64,000 bases of DNA, from NCBI GenBank assembly GCA_937120475.1, contig CAKZJV010000007.1, forward strand, positions 2,434,068 through 2,498,067, read 5' to 3'. A model generated the notes under the pieces. That model saw only the letters and a program-made list of their open reading frames with translations. It had not been told where the DNA came from and searched no databases. This document shows positions 56,215-64,000 of this stretch, piece after piece (the first letter of the stretch is position 1; the number at the start of each line of letters is the position of its first letter). The DNA is from an uncultured Cryomorphaceae bacterium (GTDB lineage Bacteria > Bacteroidota > Bacteroidia > Flavobacteriales > Schleiferiaceae). The translations under genes were made by a program, and so were the position numbers.

Positions 56215-57489
56215 ATGCGTTTTCTTCTGGTATTCCTCTTCTTTACTGCAAATCTCAAAGCACAATATTATTATCCGCCCGTATCCGGTTCGCAGTGGGA
56301 TACCGTAAGCCCTGCTTCTTTAGGATGGTGTATCAGTGAGCTTGATACCCTGTCGGATTTTCTGGAAGCCACTAATGGTAAAGGCTTTATTATACTGCAT
56401 AAGGGGAAAATAGCCTATGAAGAGTACTTCGGTACTTTTCAGCAGGATTCCGTTTGGTATTGGGCCTCAGCCGGAAAGGCCCTCACCGCTTTCCTGGTGG
56501 GGATGGCACAAGAGCAGGGCCTGTTGAATATTGACGATAAAACCTCTGATTATCTGGGTACCGGTTGGACATCCGCACCTACGGCTAAGGAAAACCTCAT
56601 CACCATACGGCAGCAGTTGCAAATGACCACCGGGCTGGACTATACCGTCCCTGACCTGGATTGTGTAGCCGACACCTGCCTGCTTTACCGGAATGATGCC
56701 GGTACGCACTGGTATTACCACAATGCACCCTATCGCCTGTTGCAGGACGTTGTGGTAAGCACCACCAATCTAACCTACAATCAGTTTACCGCTCAGCAAT
56801 TGGGGACAAGCACCGGTATAACCGGCTTCTGGTTCAATTACCTTTTTTTGAGTAAAGCCCGTAGCATGGCCCGTTTCGGACTTCTGGCTTTAAGCGAGGG
56901 CCGGTGGAACGGCACACCGATTTTGGCCGATACGGCCTACTTTAACGATATGGTGACTCCTTCGCAAAATCTGAATGAAGCGTATGGTTACCTGTGGTGG
57001 TTAAATGGCCAGCCAACCTTTAAGCAACCGGGTACTGATATCGTATTTAACGGGCCTATTATCCCTTCCGCACCGGCCGATCTTTACATGGCAGCCGGTA
57101 AAAACGATCAACGCATTTACGTAGTTCCGAGTGAGGATCTGGTGGTGGTGCGCATTGGTAATGCGGCCGACCAGTCTTTGTTGGCCCTATCGGGTTTTGA
57201 CGATGAATTGTGGCGCTTGCTGGGTAGTTTGATTTGCCATAACACCAGCCAGGTAAACTACAAACCCGGAGAACTTAAAGTGCTTCCCAACCCGGCTACG
57301 GATCATTTTTATATTGAACCGTGGGTGGCGGGCATGGAAGTGGAAATATACAACCTGCACGGTCAAAGAATAAAAGTGGCCAAACCGGAGAACGGCCGGG
57401 TGGATATTTCGCACTTGAGGCGTGGTGCCTACCTGATAATGTGGCAAAACCGGGGAGAGAAGGCGGTGAGCCGCTTGCTGGTGCCTTAA
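56215..57489 (+). CDS. T9SS-exported serine hydrolase (beta-lactamase family)
   Basis: This 424-aa protein starts at the ATG that gives a proper signal peptide (FLLVFLFFTANLKAQ); the open frame extends 33 nt upstream. WASAGKALTAF holds the SxxK catalytic pair (Ser85, Lys88), and YHN (Tyr168-Asn170) is a candidate second motif. This fits class C beta-lactamase-like esterases or peptidases. The last 70 residues (LKVLPNPATDHFYIEP, VEIYNLHGQRI, DISHLRRGAYLI) are a type A T9SS sorting domain, so it is secreted or bound at the surface. A clear third KTG-type motif is not seen. It converges on rmuC with a 4-nt overlap of stops. Confidence 0.88.
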   Translation: MRFLLVFLFFTANLKAQYYYPPVSGSQWDTVSPASLGWCISELDTLSDFLEATNGKGFIILHKGKIAYEEYFGTFQQDSVWYWASAGKALTAFLVGMAQEQGLLNIDDKTSDYLGTGWTSAPTAKENLITIRQQLQMTTGLDYTVPDLDCVADTCLLYRNDAGTHWYYHNAPYRLLQDVVVSTTNLTYNQFTAQQLGTSTGITGFWFNYLFLSKARSMARFGLLALSEGRWNGTPILADTAYFNDMVTPSQNLNEAYGYLWWLNGQPTFKQPGTDIVFNGPIIPSAPADLYMAAGKNDQRIYVVPSEDLVVVRIGNAADQSLLALSGFDDELWRLLGSLICHNTSQVNYKPGELKVLPNPATDHFYIEPWVAGMEVEIYNLHGQRIKVAKPENGRVDISHLRRGAYLIMWQNRGEKAVSRLLVP

Positions 57490-58820
57490 TCCGCAGAACG
57501 GTCGATCAGCCTTTGGTCGGTTTGTTTGGAGGCTTTGGCTCCCAGTTCACGTAAACGTTCCGTCCTTCGCACGAGGTTTCCGGTACCATCGGTAAGCTTC
57601 TTCATAGAATCCTGGTAGGTTTTCTGAACGGTGTTCAACTGTCCTCCCAGCCTCATCAGGTCATCTGCAAAAGAAGCGAACTTATCGTACAGCGCTCCGG
57701 CCTGCCGGGCAATTTCCTCAGCATTTTTGTTTTGTAAGTCCTGCTTCCAGATGTAAGAGATGGTGCGTAAGGTGGCCAGCAGGGTAGTGGTGGAAACCAG
57801 TACAATGTTGCGGTCCAGTGCCTTTTCATACAACTGCTGATCCTCCTTCAGGGCAATGGTAAGGGCCGGTTCATTGGCAATAAACATCATTACATAATCC
57901 GGGGGATTAATGTCATACAGAGCCTGATAATTTCTTTCTCCAAGCGATTTAATGTGGCCGTTTATACTATCCAGGTGCTGTTTCAGGAAGCGTTTTCTAT
58001 CGTCTTCATCCTCGGTATCGTAATAATTGCTGTAAGCTGTGAGCGATACTTTTGAATCGAGGATGAGGTGCTTGCCATCGGGCAAGTTGATCACGTAATC
58101 CAGGCGTTGGTTGCTGCCATCCTCTGTTTTCAGGTTCCTTTCTTTAAAATAGTGGATGTCTTTTTGCAAACCTGCTTTTTCCAGGATGTTTTCCAATTGC
58201 ATTTCGCCCCAACCCCCCTGGGTTTTGGAGTCGCCCCTCAGGGCCAGGGTGAGGCTCTTAGCTTCCTGGGTGATCTGCTGGTTCAGTTCCTTCAGGTTTC
58301 GCAGTTGCTCATTCAGCGCAGCCCCTCGTTTTTCACCGGCCGTATTACTGTCCTCCACCTTCTTCTGGAACTCCATAATACGTTCCTTTAACGGGTTCAG
58401 CAGTTCGCCCAGGTTTTCCTTATTCTGGTCAGTAAACTTTTTGGATTTCTCTTCAAAAATCTGGTTGGCCAGGTTTTTAAACTGAGCGGCAAACTTCTCG
58501 TTGAGCTCTTCCACTTCTTTCCGCTGTTCGGCAAGCTTTTGCCCCAGGTTTTCATGCTCCGTACGGCTGCGTGAAAGGTCGTTGGTCAAACGCAATTCCC
58601 GTTCACGCAGGTTGTCCATTTCACTTTTAGCCTGTTGTAATTCCTTTTCCAGGTCGGCATTTTTTTGGCGGGTGTAGGAGGCCTCATTCGATACTTGTTG
58701 AAGCATGGCTTCTTTTTCTTTTGAAGTGCGATTAAAACGGCCGGTCATAATAATTGCCGCCACTGCGGTACCCAGTGCCATGCCCACAATTATAAAAAGG
58801 AGTATAAATGAAAATTCCAT
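57486..58820 (-). CDS. rmuC: DNA recombination protein RmuC
   Basis: This 444-aa protein has an N-terminal membrane helix (about 4-26). A long coiled coil follows (about 35-190, KEAMLQQVSNEA, KRKEVEELNEKFAAQF type). The RmuC domain comes next: QGGWGEMQLENILEKAGL, RLDYVINLPDGKHLILDSKVSL and DYVMMFIANEPAL. The domain is related to restriction-endonuclease folds. RmuC limits inversions at short inverted repeats in E. coli. The marC gene starts just upstream on the same strand. Confidence 0.95.
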   Translation of the reverse strand: MEFSFILLFIIVGMALGTAVAAIIMTGRFNRTSKEKEAMLQQVSNEASYTRQKNADLEKELQQAKSEMDNLRERELRLTNDLSRSRTEHENLGQKLAEQRKEVEELNEKFAAQFKNLANQIFEEKSKKFTDQNKENLGELLNPLKERIMEFQKKVEDSNTAGEKRGAALNEQLRNLKELNQQITQEAKSLTLALRGDSKTQGGWGEMQLENILEKAGLQKDIHYFKERNLKTEDGSNQRLDYVINLPDGKHLILDSKVSLTAYSNYYDTEDEDDRKRFLKQHLDSINGHIKSLGERNYQALYDINPPDYVMMFIANEPALTIALKEDQQLYEKALDRNIVLVSTTTLLATLRTISYIWKQDLQNKNAEEIARQAGALYDKFASFADDLMRLGGQLNTVQKTYQDSMKKLTDGTGNLVRRTERLRELGAKASKQTDQRLIDRSAD

Positions 58821-58821
58821 A

Positions 58822-59466
58822 TCAATTGAAATAGTTGTTGAGCCCCAGTAAGCCCTGCATCATCATTTGAATGGCCAGTGAGCCCACAATAAGCCCCATC
58901 AGCCGGTTAAATACTTTTAGCCCGTTTACTCCTAATCGCTTCTTAATAAAAGGCATGCGTCTGAGGATAATGTAATTGGCCAGCGAACAAATTAAAATAG
59001 CACTGATCACCGAAACATAATTTTCCCAGCCCTGTGAACCGATGCTGAGGTTGATTAGTGTGGTGGCCAGTCCCGGGCCAACTATAATAGGTATGGCCAG
59101 GGGAACCAGGCTTATGTCATTGCGCATTTGAGCCGCAACTTGTTCCTGTGGCCGGTGGTTCACCTTTTTATCATGACCCTGCACCATATTGAAGCCCATC
59201 AGTAAAAGTATAATACCCCCGAATACGCGCAAGCCATCTGGCTGAATACCGAAAAAGTTGAAAATGTAGGTGCCGCTTAAATACAAAATCACCATAGCTA
59301 TAAATACGGCACGGCTATTTTTAGAGGCAATGTTGTTGAACTCCCTTTTGGTGGTGTCGTCATCTACCAGGGTAAGCATAACCACCCCGGCCGAAAGCGG
59401 ATTCATAATCGTAAAAATAGAGATGGTGTCACCCAGTATATCGCGCAAAATCTCAGTCATGCCCAA
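58822..59466 (-). CDS. MarC family membrane protein
   Basis: This 214-aa protein has about six membrane helices. Family features are MNPLSAGVVMLTL near the start, LRVFGGIILLLMGFNMVQG, SLVPLAIPIIVGPGLATTLI, and GLKVFNRLMGLIVGSLAIQMMMQGL at the end. MarC proteins were once linked to multiple antibiotic resistance, but that link was not upheld and function remains unknown. It lies 1 nt before rmuC, so the two are co-transcribed. Confidence 0.92.
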   Translation of the reverse strand: MGMTEILRDILGDTISIFTIMNPLSAGVVMLTLVDDDTTKREFNNIASKNSRAVFIAMVILYLSGTYIFNFFGIQPDGLRVFGGIILLLMGFNMVQGHDKKVNHRPQEQVAAQMRNDISLVPLAIPIIVGPGLATTLINLSIGSQGWENYVSVISAILICSLANYIILRRMPFIKKRLGVNGLKVFNRLMGLIVGSLAIQMMMQGLLGLNNYFN

Positions 59467-59524
59467 AAGTGCTTTTTTGCAAAGTACGCTAAAATGAAAA
59501 AGGTGCCCATGCGGGTATTCTTGC

Positions 59525-59532
59525 TATTTTTG
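59525..59532 (+). promoter_or_regulatory. Probable promoter for the sterol-desaturase-like operon
   Basis: TATTTTTG fits TAnnTTTG and lies 18 nt before the ATG. No clear -33 element is seen. Confidence 0.4.
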
Positions 59533-59550
59533 AAGAATTGCCGTTGAATT

Positions 59551-60456
59551 ATGTTCCCTAACCTCATTCATTACACCATACCGTTCTTTGTAGGCTTTAT
59601 TGTGCTGGAGGTAATTATTACCCATCGCAAAAAGGCCGATTTTTACCATGGTAAAGATGCCTTGAGCAGCATTGCCATGGGTTTGGGAAATGTGTTGATC
59701 GGCCTGTTTTCCAAGGCCCTAATTTTCGGTGCGTATAGTCTGGTTTATCAATTCCGGATTTTTGAGTTGGGTTTTAGTTGGTGGGTATGGGTGCTTTGTT
59801 TTTTTGCCGATGACATTTCCTATTACTGGTTTCACCGGAGCAGTCATAAAGTACGCTTCTTCTGGGCAAGCCACGTGGTTCATCATTCTTCCACCAAATA
59901 CAACCTCGCCACAGCTCTGCGCCAAACCTGGACCGGGAATTTTACCGGTTTTGTGTTTTACCTGTGGATGCCCCTGCTTGGCTTTCACCCCCTGATGATG
60001 CTGTTTATGCACAGTGTAAGTCTTTTGTACCAGTTTTGGATACATACGGAGGTTATACAGAAACTGCCGCGCTGGTTTGAAGCGGTTTTCAATACGCCAT
60101 CGCACCACCGGGTGCATCACGCTTCGGATTTGAAATACCTGGATAGGAACCATGCCGGTATATTGATCATCTGGGACCGGATGTTCAACACCTTTCAGCC
60201 CGAAGAAGAACGCCCTAATTATGGCTTAACCAAAAATATCAATACCTATAACCCACTGCTTATTGCTACCCATGAGTGGTGGGACATGATAAAGGATGTG
60301 ATGAGTAACCCGCGCCAATGGTGGGGCTATGTTTTTGGTCCACCCGGGTGGAGCCATGACGGAAGTCGCCAAACCACGGAACAACTCAGGGCCAAGGCAC
60401 TTTACACCGAGCCCGAAAATAAAACCCTCAACCCGTCACCGGACCTTTCCGCTTGA
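59551..60456 (+). CDS. Sterol desaturase/fatty acid hydroxylase family protein
   Basis: This 301-aa membrane protein has several helices and the three histidine clusters of the family: WFHRSSHK (about residues 93-100), SHVVHHSSTKYN (about 106-117) and HRVHHASD (about 186-193). The di-iron centre formed by these histidines hydroxylates or desaturates lipid chains in the membrane. In Bacteroidota such enzymes act on fatty acids, ornithine lipids or carotenoids; the substrate cannot be set here. Its stop overlaps the next start. Confidence 0.93.
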   Translation: MFPNLIHYTIPFFVGFIVLEVIITHRKKADFYHGKDALSSIAMGLGNVLIGLFSKALIFGAYSLVYQFRIFELGFSWWVWVLCFFADDISYYWFHRSSHKVRFFWASHVVHHSSTKYNLATALRQTWTGNFTGFVFYLWMPLLGFHPLMMLFMHSVSLLYQFWIHTEVIQKLPRWFEAVFNTPSHHRVHHASDLKYLDRNHAGILIIWDRMFNTFQPEEERPNYGLTKNINTYNPLLIATHEWWDMIKDVMSNPRQWWGYVFGPPGWSHDGSRQTTEQLRAKALYTEPENKTLNPSPDLSA

Positions 60457-61436
60457 AAAAAAAGGCCATCATACTGGTATTGGTCCTTTGTGGCTCGTGT
60501 CTCCTACTGGCTAAGGGTTCTAACAACGGCCCGCTTCCGCATCAGAAAACGGACGTTTTACGCAGGCTACCCATTATGCATACCACTAAAAACCGGGTGG
60601 TTTTACCCATCCGGAAAGCCGGTAACCTTATCCTGATACAGGGCAGGGCTGATACCTTACAAGGTAGTTTTATACTGGACACCGGGGCTCCCTACCTGGT
60701 GCTCAACCAAACCTATTTCCGGAATTACCGTGATAATCCCGAGGAGCAAAGTGTAAATATCAACGGTGAAAAGGAAGACCTGAAAATTGTAGAGGTGGAT
60801 AGCCTCTATTTTCAGGATGTAAGTTACAATAAGGTGATAGCCGATGTAACCGACCTTTCACAGATTGAGAACCGCAAGGGCGTTCGCATTTTGGGTTTGC
60901 TGGGGATAAACCTGTTTCTCGATTTTGAAATGGAGATCGATCTCTCCAATAACGTGTTGTACCTGAACCGGCTTACCGAAGAAGGGCAATGTGAAAACCA
61001 AAAAGCAATAGTATATCACCGTAGCCCGGCTTTTACCACCCCTTTATCGTTAAGTCGTGAAATGGTAACTTTCAAAGGAACGGTTAATGATGAAGAGCTG
61101 CGCTTTTGTTTCGATACCGGTGCCGAGTATAATGTGCTGGATGCCAGGGTTCCTAAAAATGTATTGGAGGATGTAACCATCGTCCGGAAAATGCAGCTTT
61201 ACGGTTCCTCGGGTGGCGCCAATGAAGTTTTAGCCGGAGTTACCCATTTTGTGAACATTGAAGGTTATCCTCTGGCCAATATGCAAACGATTATTTCCAA
61301 ACTGGAAGCCTTACGTGCCGCCTACGGAACGCACATTGATGGTATAATAGGTTACCAGTTATTGGCCAGAGGCACCGTATGTGTTAACTTTAAAAAGAAG
61401 GAATTGCGATTTTACACCCCTTTTACAGAAAAGTGA
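60453..61436 (+). CDS. Secreted retropepsin-like aspartyl protease
   Basis: This 327-aa protein starts at TTG, overlapping the previous stop. It has a hydrophobic N-terminus (IILVLVLCGSCLLLAKG) that is a signal or possible lipoprotein anchor. Two aspartyl-protease half-sites are visible: FILDTGAPYLVLN (Asp76) and FCFDTGAEYNVLD (Asp221). One chain with two DTG half-sites is the pepsin-like or duplicated retropepsin arrangement. Substrates are unknown. It is overlapped by the next gene (GTGA). Confidence 0.82.
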   Translation: MKKKAIILVLVLCGSCLLLAKGSNNGPLPHQKTDVLRRLPIMHTTKNRVVLPIRKAGNLILIQGRADTLQGSFILDTGAPYLVLNQTYFRNYRDNPEEQSVNINGEKEDLKIVEVDSLYFQDVSYNKVIADVTDLSQIENRKGVRILGLLGINLFLDFEMEIDLSNNVLYLNRLTEEGQCENQKAIVYHRSPAFTTPLSLSREMVTFKGTVNDEELRFCFDTGAEYNVLDARVPKNVLEDVTIVRKMQLYGSSGGANEVLAGVTHFVNIEGYPLANMQTIISKLEALRAAYGTHIDGIIGYQLLARGTVCVNFKKKELRFYTPFTEK

Positions 61437-62878
61437 AAAAACTGGGATATTACATAGTATTGCTGATATGGCCCGCGCTGTTGCACGGCCAGGAGGAAGT
61501 GTATTATACCGTGAAAAACCAGGCACTGTACGTTACCGTCAATATCCAGGCACCGGACAGTAAGCTCGATAGTATTTTCAGAACTCTTAACCTGGGTACC
61601 GGTTTTACCGACAGTTTGGAAAAAGGAATGGTAGGCCCGGGCACCCGTTGCGGAGCCTACCGGGTGTACACTATTGATCCGCGTTTCATAACCCTTATTT
61701 CACCCATTTCCGAGCAGGCCCCCACACATAATAGCGTTTTCGACCTGTTTATGGTGGAAGAACTGGGAACTGAAAATAGACCCGGGCAGAATAAAAAACC
61801 GGGATACTCCGATCGGGAGGCCGGTCGTTCGGTTTTCCGTGATGATAGAGAGTGGATGACAGGAGGGGGCAGGGTAAAGATATTATTGCCGGATCATGAA
61901 AGGGCCGAAAAGGTGTATGTGGCCGGAAGCTTTAACGGATGGAATTACCTGGAAAACCCAATGACGCAAAGTTCAGAAGGGTGGGTAACCGGATTAACCC
62001 TAAAGCCGGGTAAGCATCTTTATAAATTTGTAGTGGACGGCCATTGGAAGCTCGATCCTGAAAATAGGCGCTCAGAGAAGGATTTTATGGGTAATGAAAA
62101 TAATGTTCTTTTTATACCGAACCACACTTTTACGCTCAATGGCTATGAAAATGCTTCACGGGTATATGTGGCCGGTAGTTTTAACAATTGGGCGGATAAA
62201 GAGTACCGGATGCAGCGTGTAAGAGGTGCCTGGAGGTTGCCGCTTTTTATACCCGAAGGTACCCATGCCTATAAATTTGTAGTGGATGATCGTTGGATTA
62301 CAGATCCTGCAAACCCGATTGTCCGTGAGGATGGTGCGGGTAATCTCAATTCCTTCCTGGCTATTGGGGATACCTTTTATTTTGAACTCAAAGGTTTTAA
62401 AGAGGCTAAGGAGGTTTTTGTGAGTGGCGATTTTAACGCCTGGCAGCAAAAAGAACTTCGGATGGAAAGAACATCTTCGGGCTGGCGGCTGCCCTACGTT
62501 TTATCGGGAGGACAGTATCAATACCGGTTTATAGTGGATAATCGCTGGATATTAGATCCTGATAATCCGCACCGCGCGCGCAATGGTAAAGAGGTTAACT
62601 CTTTACTGGTGGTTCAGCCCAATCATAAGTTCCGTTACCGCCACCGCCCGGGGGTAGAAGAGGTTCGGGTAGCGGGCACCTTTAACGGCTGGAATGAGCA
62701 CGGCTACACTTTAAAGCTGCAGGATGGCGAATGGCAAATAAGTCTTCACCTGGATGAAGGGAAGCACCTTTATAAGTTCATCGTAAACGATGAGTGGGTG
62801 GTCGATAAAAGCAATCCCCTTTGGGAAGAGAATGAATTTGGTACCGGGAATTCGGTATTATGGATTGATGAGAAATAA
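61433..62878 (+). CDS. Secreted protein with four CBM48/AMPK-type glycogen-binding repeats
   Basis: This 481-aa protein begins at GTG and has a signal peptide (ending LLHGQ). After a region of about 120 residues it has four tandem modules of about 83 residues, at about 145-230, 231-313, 314-396 and 397-479. Each has V(Y/F)V(A/S)G(S/D/T)FN(G/N/A)W, a G-x-(H/Q)-x-Y-(K/R)-F-(I/V)-V turn and a DP-N ending. This is the AMPK/CBM48 alpha-glucan-binding fold. No catalytic domain is visible. It probably binds glucan at the cell surface or in the periplasm. Confidence 0.88.
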   Translation: MKKLGYYIVLLIWPALLHGQEEVYYTVKNQALYVTVNIQAPDSKLDSIFRTLNLGTGFTDSLEKGMVGPGTRCGAYRVYTIDPRFITLISPISEQAPTHNSVFDLFMVEELGTENRPGQNKKPGYSDREAGRSVFRDDREWMTGGGRVKILLPDHERAEKVYVAGSFNGWNYLENPMTQSSEGWVTGLTLKPGKHLYKFVVDGHWKLDPENRRSEKDFMGNENNVLFIPNHTFTLNGYENASRVYVAGSFNNWADKEYRMQRVRGAWRLPLFIPEGTHAYKFVVDDRWITDPANPIVREDGAGNLNSFLAIGDTFYFELKGFKEAKEVFVSGDFNAWQQKELRMERTSSGWRLPYVLSGGQYQYRFIVDNRWILDPDNPHRARNGKEVNSLLVVQPNHKFRYRHRPGVEEVRVAGTFNGWNEHGYTLKLQDGEWQISLHLDEGKHLYKFIVNDEWVVDKSNPLWEENEFGTGNSVLWIDEK

Positions 62879-62888
62879 AAATAGTTCT

Positions 62889-62896
62889 TATATTTG
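62889..62896 (+). promoter_or_regulatory. Promoter for tRNA-Ala
   Basis: TATATTTG fits TAnnTTTG exactly and ends 14 nt before the tRNA. A TTG (62865-62867) lies 21 nt upstream as a candidate -33 element. Confidence 0.6.
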
Positions 62897-62907
62897 CCGT
62901 CCGAAAT

Positions 62908-62984
<77 letters not shown>

Positions 62985-62990
62985 CTACCC

Positions 62991-63019
62991 AAAGCCCTGA
63001 CGTGAGTCGGGGCTTTTTT
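62991..63019 (+). terminator. Intrinsic terminator after tRNA-Ala (repeated twice downstream)
   Basis: The stem AAAGCCCTGAC / GTCGGGGCTTT has one G-U pair and loop GTGA, and a T-run follows. Copies lie at about 63137-63165 and 63283-63311 within the 146-bp repeat. Confidence 0.88.
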
Positions 63020-63087
63020 GTTGTATTTCACGTTGATGATTTTAAGGGAGCTTTGGGCGATTTAGCTTGGTGCCATTGGCGGGTCAT

Positions 63088-63109
63088 CCCTGCCTGCCGG
63101 CAGGCAGGG
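63088..63109. repeat. REP-like perfect 22-bp palindrome
   Basis: CCCTGCCTGCC is followed directly by its reverse complement GGCAGGCAGGG. A second copy is at 63234-63255. A third half-copy starts at 63380 and breaks after GGCA. I recall this palindrome as a common intergenic element in Bacteroidota genomes. Here it marks each repeat boundary, directly before the detached tRNA T-arm. Confidence 0.8.
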
Positions 63110-63468
63110 GTTCGACTCCGATATTCTCCACTACCCAAAGCCCTGACGTAAGTCGGGGCTTTTTTGTTGTATTTCACGTTGATGATTTTAAAGGAGCTTT
63201 GGGCGATTTGGTTTGGTGCCATTGGCGGGTCATCCCTGCCTGCCGGCAGGCAGGGGTTCGACTCCGATATTCTCCACTACCCAAAGCCCTGACGTGAGTC
63301 GGGGCTTTTTTATTGTATTTCACATTGATGATTTTAAGGGAGCATTGGGCGACTTGTCTTAGTGCCATTGGCGGGTCATCCCTGCCTGCCGGCAAGTGGA
63401 AGAGGGTCTATTTCCATAACTCATTTTGATTATAAACCTTAGATCTTTTTTAGTAGTATTGATTTGTC

Positions 63469-64000
63469 ATGATCTACAGAAAGTTTGTTTTTCTGCTCTT
63501 ACTACTTTGGGGCTATTGCGCTGATGCCCAGCATAATTTATCTTCCAAAACAGATCACCTTACCACCCGAAACGGTTTGCCCCACAATACAATTGTCAGT
63601 CTGTTCCAGGACCAAACCGGTTATTTATGGATTGGTACGGCCAACGGTTTGTGCCGGTATAATGGATTGGATTTTCAGCCGGTTAATGTTCCTTTTGGAA
63701 GGGGTAACCATTGGGTGCAGGTAATACAATCCATTCACCAGGATAGAAAAGGCACCCTGTGGTTTGGGAGCCGCTCGGGCGAAATCTTTTCCTATCAATT
63801 TGATGCAGGTTCCTGGAAGCAGTGTGGCAAGCTCGGGCAGCAAGGAGATTATGTAAGCTGCTTTTATCAGAGCACAGATCATAAGCTGTGGCTAGGAACT
63901 GACTTTGGTGAGTTGTACTTATATGATTACCGTCAGGACAGCCTGATTAAAAAAGCACAAAGCACGGAGGAGGTAAAGCAAATTTATCAGGATGACAGAA
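63469..64000 (+). CDS. Two-component-regulator propeller sensor, N-terminal part (cut by window end)
   Basis: The first 177 residues are present. A signal peptide (FVFLLLLLWGYCADAQ) precedes Reg_prop-type repeats: HLTTRNGLPHNTIVSLFQDQTGYLWIGTANGLCRYNG, here named only by HLTTRNGLPHN and GYLWIGTANGLCRYNG, then GTLWFGSRSGE and HKLWLGTDFGE. Such propellers form the periplasmic sensor of hybrid histidine kinases or of LytTR/LuxR-linked receptors in Bacteroidota. The output domain lies beyond the window. Confidence 0.85.
   Translation, partial: MIYRKFVFLLLLLWGYCADAQHNLSSKTDHLTTRNGLPHNTIVSLFQDQTGYLWIGTANGLCRYNGLDFQPVNVPFGRGNHWVQVIQSIHQDRKGTLWFGSRSGEIFSYQFDAGSWKQCGKLGQQGDYVSCFYQSTDHKLWLGTDFGELYLYDYRQDSLIKKAQSTEEVKQIYQDDR

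Overview
The window looks like chromosome of a marine-type Bacteroidota, probably Flavobacteriales (Cryomorphaceae/Schleiferiaceae-like). The order-level placement is inference. The support is: a long SecA (~1,115 aa) without a C-terminal zinc motif; a type IX secretion (T9SS) C-terminal sorting domain on a secreted hydrolase; promoters of the Bacteroidota form TAnnTTTG; A-rich translation starts with few Shine-Dalgarno sites; and many two-part RHS proteins.

The left half (about 130-33850) is dominated by two large polymorphic-toxin loci. Each encodes a pair of giant Sec-exported proteins. The first member begins with a segment like the SpvB/TcB N-terminus and ends in a jelly-roll-like domain plus one RHS motif. 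The second carries RHS/YD repeats, the RHS-associated core and a variable C-terminal toxin tip. This order resembles the TcB-TcC pair of Tc toxins, which together form a hollow cocoon around a toxin. Locus 1 (132-13566) has a main tip and immunity candidate, then an island with a 48-aa fragment, a second immunity-like gene, a macrodomain gene on the other strand, and an orphan RHS tip with its own small partner. The orphan tip still carries 73 bp of core sequence for recombination. Locus 2 (15703-33845) reads lipoprotein, first half, LolA-like secreted protein, second half with a GIY-YIG/URI-like nuclease tip, and an AT-rich leucine-rich-repeat immunity candidate. Between the loci lie a PagL-like lipid A deacylase and a YceI protein.

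From 34 kb to 48.8 kb the content is more ordinary: secA; a small lipoprotein; an ECF sigma factor coupled to an unusual inner-membrane/outer-membrane hybrid; a DUF547 protein; a methionine aminotransferase; an Uup-type ABC-F ATPase; a carboxypeptidase-regulatory-like surface protein; and an MBOAT/SGNH acylation pair.

From 48.9 kb to 57.5 kb there are two operons. One encodes an ABC ATPase, an SDR lacking the YxxxK motif, a YdeI-like protein and an aldehyde dehydrogenase; a JmjC-like oxygenase follows under its own promoter. The other encodes an AI-2E family membrane protein, an outer-membrane barrel, a 50-aa membrane protein, a second macrodomain and a T9SS-exported serine hydrolase.

The right end holds rmuC and marC on the minus strand. 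An overlapping plus-strand set follows: sterol-desaturase-like hydroxylase, retropepsin-like protease and a secreted protein with four CBM48-like modules. Next come tRNA-Ala(GGC), three 146-bp tandem copies that each carry a tRNA 3' end, terminator and REP-like palindrome, and the start of a two-component-type propeller sensor cut by the window edge.
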